64,000 nucleotides of DNA, from the NCBI GenBank assembly GCA_963664085.2, contig CAXXLO010000002.1, positions 5,084,001 through 5,148,000 on the forward strand. Reading direction: 5' to 3'. Shown one piece after another: positions 61,250 through 64,000 of the stretch. Position 1 is the first letter of the stretch; each line of letters opens with the position of its first letter. This stretch comes from Bin5 sp022821545. Lineage in GTDB: Bacteria > Chloroflexota > Anaerolineae > Caldilineales > Caldilineaceae. Position numbers and translations under genes: made by a program. The notes beneath the pieces are model-generated. The model was not told the origin of the DNA and searched no databases. It worked only from the letters and a program-made list of their open reading frames with translations.

Positions 61250-62041
61250 ATGAAAATACTTATCACCGGTATCAGCGGCACGATCGGCAGCCTGCTGGCG
61301 CCTGAACTCGCCCGCGACCACGATGTCCACGGAATCGACCTGCGCCCTTCCGAATGGCCGAACTTTACACAGGCCGACCTCTGCGACCCGGACGAGCTGC
61401 CGCCCGTCTTTGAAGACGTGGACGTGGTCCTGCACCTCGCCGCCGACCCCCGCCACGAGGTCGAGATCGGCTGGGAGGAGCTCACCAACCCAAACCTGAT
61501 CGCCACCGCTCGCATGTACGACGCCGCCCATGACGCCGGCGTGCGCCGCGTCATCTTCGCAAGTTCAATGCATACCATGGGCGGCTATGAGTTCGACGAA
61601 CCCTACTCGTCCATCGTCTCCGGCCGCCTGGACGGCCTCGACCCGGCCTCTATTCCCCTGGTCACGGGAGATGCCCCGGCCAGGCCGGACAGCCGCTACG
61701 GCGCGACCAAGATATTCGGCGAGTCTCTCGGCCGCTACTACACCGAGGGCGGCAACATCGACCGCCCCGACGAGCGCCCCATGGAGGTCATCTGCATCCG
61801 TCTCGGCACCTTGCCCCGCTCCAACCGGCCCGAAAAGGACCACCGCTCGCTCGTGAGCTGGTTCAGCAAGCGCGACGCCGTCGGCTTCTTCCGCGCCTGC
61901 GTTGAACAGCCCGGCATCAGCTATGAGATCATCTACGGCGCCTCCAACAACACGTGGAAGATCTATGACACGCCCTACGCCTGGAAACTCCTGGATTTCA
62001 AGCCCGTCGACAGCGCCGACGACCACTGGCGCAAGGAGTAA
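61250..62041 (+). CDS. NAD-dependent epimerase/dehydratase
   Basis: 263 residues, an extended SDR. ILITGISGTIGSLLAPEL binds NAD(P), and DSRYGATKIFGE carries the Tyr and Lys, with SSMHTMGGYEF before it. The length and the SSMHTMG segment are reminiscent of uronate dehydrogenase-like SDRs; not proven. CCAGGAG precedes the ATG. It lies between the two NHL gene copies. Confidence 0.88.
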   Translation: MKILITGISGTIGSLLAPELARDHDVHGIDLRPSEWPNFTQADLCDPDELPPVFEDVDVVLHLAADPRHEVEIGWEELTNPNLIATARMYDAAHDAGVRRVIFASSMHTMGGYEFDEPYSSIVSGRLDGLDPASIPLVTGDAPARPDSRYGATKIFGESLGRYYTEGGNIDRPDERPMEVICIRLGTLPRSNRPEKDHRSLVSWFSKRDAVGFFRACVEQPGISYEIIYGASNNTWKIYDTPYAWKLLDFKPVDSADDHWRKE

Positions 62042-62092
62042 CCTTCACCCCTACGCGCCGCACTTGCACGCAACATAGGAGGACAGTTGACT

Positions 62093-62989
62093 ATGACAGT
62101 TGGATATGGCGACTTCCGCTACGAACTGGACGACTCCTGGCCGTCAGTGCCCGAAGGCTGGTCGCTCGGTTCTGTGCCCGACGTGGCGATCGATTCCCGC
62201 GACCGCGTCTTCGTCTTCTGCCGCCACAAACACCCCGTCGTCGCCTTTGAGGCCGAAACCGGGAAATTCATAACATCCTGGGGCGAGGGAGAGTTCACCG
62301 AGCCGCACGGAATCTTCATCGACGCCGAAGACCACGTATGGGTCACAGACCGCCAGGAGCACGTCGTCACCAAGCACACCCAGCACGGCGAGAAGCTGCT
62401 TGAGCTGGGCCGCCGCGGCTGGGCCATGATGACGGTGACGCCCTACGGCACCACCCTGGACCCGCCCTTCAACATGCCGGCCGGCGTGGCCATCTCCAGC
62501 GACGGCAGCATCTTCACCGCTGACGGCTACGGCAACCGCCAGGTCCACCGCTTCACCGCAGAGGGCGAGCTGGAAATCTCCTGGGGGACCTCCGGCATAG
62601 AGCCGGGCCAGTTCGCCCTCGTACACAACATCGGCATCGACACGCAGGACCGGGTCCTGATCTGTGATCGGGAGTCCAGCCGCATCCAGTTCTTCGACCG
62701 CGAAGGCGAATTCATCACGATGTGGGAAGACGTGAACGGCCCCGGCGACGTCTACTGTAGCCCCGACCAGCTGGTCTACGTGGCCGAGCAGGGCGGCTCG
62801 TTGGGCAAAGGGCCCGCGCCGATCGGCGTCTCGATCTTCCACGAATCGGGCGAGCTCGTCGGCCGTTTCCGCGGCGAGGAAACCGGCCTGTCGATGCCGC
62901 ACGGCATCTGGTGCGACTCGAAGGGAAACATCTTTGTGGCGGAGCTGGGAACCGAAGGCAACAAGGCCCGCAAGTTCGTCAAAGTTTAG
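62093..62989 (+). CDS. NHL-repeat beta-propeller protein (copy 2)
   Basis: 298 residues, the second copy of the NHL protein. Both copies have AGGAGGACA or GGGAGGACA before the start. About 41 of 298 residues differ, mostly conservative, and the most variable patch is around residue 245-255 (GSAMGKGPLPC against GGSLGKGPAPI). The gene ends 101 bases before the ATG of the broken binding-protein gene. The duplicate flanks the epimerase gene, which may have been carried along or inserted. Confidence 0.82.
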   Translation: MTVGYGDFRYELDDSWPSVPEGWSLGSVPDVAIDSRDRVFVFCRHKHPVVAFEAETGKFITSWGEGEFTEPHGIFIDAEDHVWVTDRQEHVVTKHTQHGEKLLELGRRGWAMMTVTPYGTTLDPPFNMPAGVAISSDGSIFTADGYGNRQVHRFTAEGELEISWGTSGIEPGQFALVHNIGIDTQDRVLICDRESSRIQFFDREGEFITMWEDVNGPGDVYCSPDQLVYVAEQGGSLGKGPAPIGVSIFHESGELVGRFRGEETGLSMPHGIWCDSKGNIFVAELGTEGNKARKFVKV

Positions 62990-63089
62990 CGGGGAAAACG
63001 CATACGCATCTCTCCAGACGATAAACCAGAGGCAAATCCATCCAGTTGACCCCCAGAAGTTCTCTCATTTCCACAAAGGAGGGAAAGAG

Positions 63090-63968
63090 ATGAAATAGAC
63101 CAAGTTTTCGTGGCTGTTGGGAATCGTGATGGTTGTAGCCCTTGTGATCTCGGCCTGTGGCGCCCCAGCCGCGCAAGAAGCCCCGGCAGAGGAGGCCGCC
63201 GCCCCCGCAGCCGCCGAGGAAGAGGCCGCCGGACCGGCCGAACTGCCCCAGATCGTCCCGATCGAAGGGCCGGAAGTGATCCTCGACCCGGCCATGTTCC
63301 CCACAGAGTTCAGTGAAGCGCCGATGCTGGCCGAGATGGTGGCCGCTGGCGACCTGCCGCCGGTAGCGGAGCGGCTGCCCGATCCCGAAGACATCTACGT
63401 CATCAAGCCGCTGAATGAGATCGGCAAGTACGGCGGCACGTGGCGGCGCGGCTTCACCGGGCCCGCCGACGGCGAGAACCTGATGCTCATCAACTCCTCG
63501 TCCCGTCTGCTCACCTGGGACTACTCGGCCTCCAGGATCATCCCCAGCCTGATCAAACACTGGGAGATCAACGAGGACCACACCACCTACACGCTCCATC
63601 TACGCCGCGGCGCCAAGTGGTCTGACGGCCACCCCTTCACCGCCGATGACATCCTCTTCTGGTACGAGGATGTCGCGCTGAACGAGGAGATCTGGCCCAC
63701 CCCGCCCACTGAGATGGTAATCGGCGGCGAAGTCGGCCTGCTGGAAAAGATCGACGACTTCACGGTGCGCTGGACATTCTCCTCCCCTTATCCGCTGTTC
63801 CTGGACATCCTCGCCGGTGACAACGTTGTCGGCGTCGGCCCGGACACGCAGGGCGGATCAAACGGCGGCGGTTACATGGCCAAGCATTACATGAGCCAGT
63901 TCCTGCCCGCGTACTCCTCCGAAGCCGAAGGGACGGCCATGGCCGAGGCCGAAGGTTTCGACAGCTAA
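63090..63968 (+). pseudogene. Disrupted family-5 substrate-binding protein
   Basis: An ATG at 63090 has an excellent AAAGGAGGG site, but the third codon is TAG (63096-63098). The frame continues TKFSWLLGIVMVVALVISAC, an obvious lipoprotein signal, then a DppA-like body (LHLRRGAKWSDGHPFTADDILF). The reading ends at TAA (63966-63968) after about 290 codons, around half the family length of 550-600. Sequence after 63966 turns abruptly AT-rich, which suggests an insertion. Initiation at TTG 63117 or GTG would lose most of the signal and has no ribosome-binding site. Read-through or a sequencing error are alternatives. Confidence 0.7.
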
Positions 63969-64000
63969 TGTAAGTTCAATTTGAGACTAAGAGTTTTTCG

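Noticed and set aside
1..64000. tRNA or rRNA genes
   Set aside because: No TPsiC-loop pattern or rRNA-like stretch was noticed by eye; a tRNA scan would be decisive.

Overview
The window is GC-rich bacterial chromosome with tightly packed genes and short operons. Two-ATPase signalling genes, RR-type lipoprotein binding proteins, many sugar and oligopeptide ABC importers, phytanoyl-CoA-dioxygenase-like enzymes and sialidase-like (BNR) proteins together suggest a heterotrophic member of the Chloroflexota (Caldilinea/Anaerolinea-like, possibly uncultured). That placement is inference from gene content; no rRNA or tRNA gene was seen.

Layout. 1-11 kb (minus strand): cell-envelope and housekeeping genes (a partial membrane protein, surE, a class A penicillin-binding protein, two methyltransferases including ubiE), then two ATPases of one family, the second fused to a periplasmic beta-propeller. 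11-13.5 kb: gcvT plus a cupin, and a PIN-domain toxin-antitoxin pair. 13.6-19.7 kb (minus): a CUT1-type sugar ABC importer with a sialidase-like protein and a Gfo/Idh/MocA dehydrogenase. 19.7-28.1 kb: an FtsX-type permease, an M24 peptidase and an SDR (minus), divergent from an isomerase/epimerase/amidohydrolase operon (plus). 28.2-30.1 kb: an AT-rich island with a serine hydrolase and an 18-bp tandem repeat. 30.2-34.9 kb: a family-5 ABC importer with a PHP hydrolase. 34.9-38.6 kb (minus): two D-2-hydroxyacid dehydrogenases, an HpcH/HpaI aldolase and a PhyH oxygenase, divergent from 39.1-48.6 kb (plus): two sialidase-like proteins, a family-5 importer, a TIM-barrel protein and another sialidase-like protein. 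48.7-54.1 kb (minus): a second CUT1 importer with a ferritin-like protein and ribokinase. 54.5-64 kb (plus): a cysteine-rich protein, a G-poor spacer, then a dehydrogenase, a glycosidase-like/FGE-like fusion, PhyH, two near-identical NHL proteins around an epimerase, and a broken substrate-binding protein.

Working together, the importer operons look like parallel modules that take up oligosaccharides or other small polar compounds and process them in the cytoplasm by hydrolysis (BNR and TIM-barrel proteins), oxidation or epimerisation (Gfo/Idh/MocA, SDR, epimerases, D-2-hydroxyacid dehydrogenases) and aldol cleavage (HpcH/HpaI). No ABC ATPase and no recognisable DNA-binding regulator is encoded here, although several near-consensus sigma70 promoters are visible. 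All four intact SBP-permease junctions carry a hairpin.

Most unusual items: the propeller-TM-ATPase fusion with its stand-alone ATPase partner; the glycosidase-like/FGE-like fusion lacking the catalytic cysteine pair; a 28-codon leader ORF with a hairpin before a binding-protein gene; a binding-protein gene with an amber codon at position 3 and an abrupt AT-rich 3' junction; and intergenic repeats shared between distant promoters.
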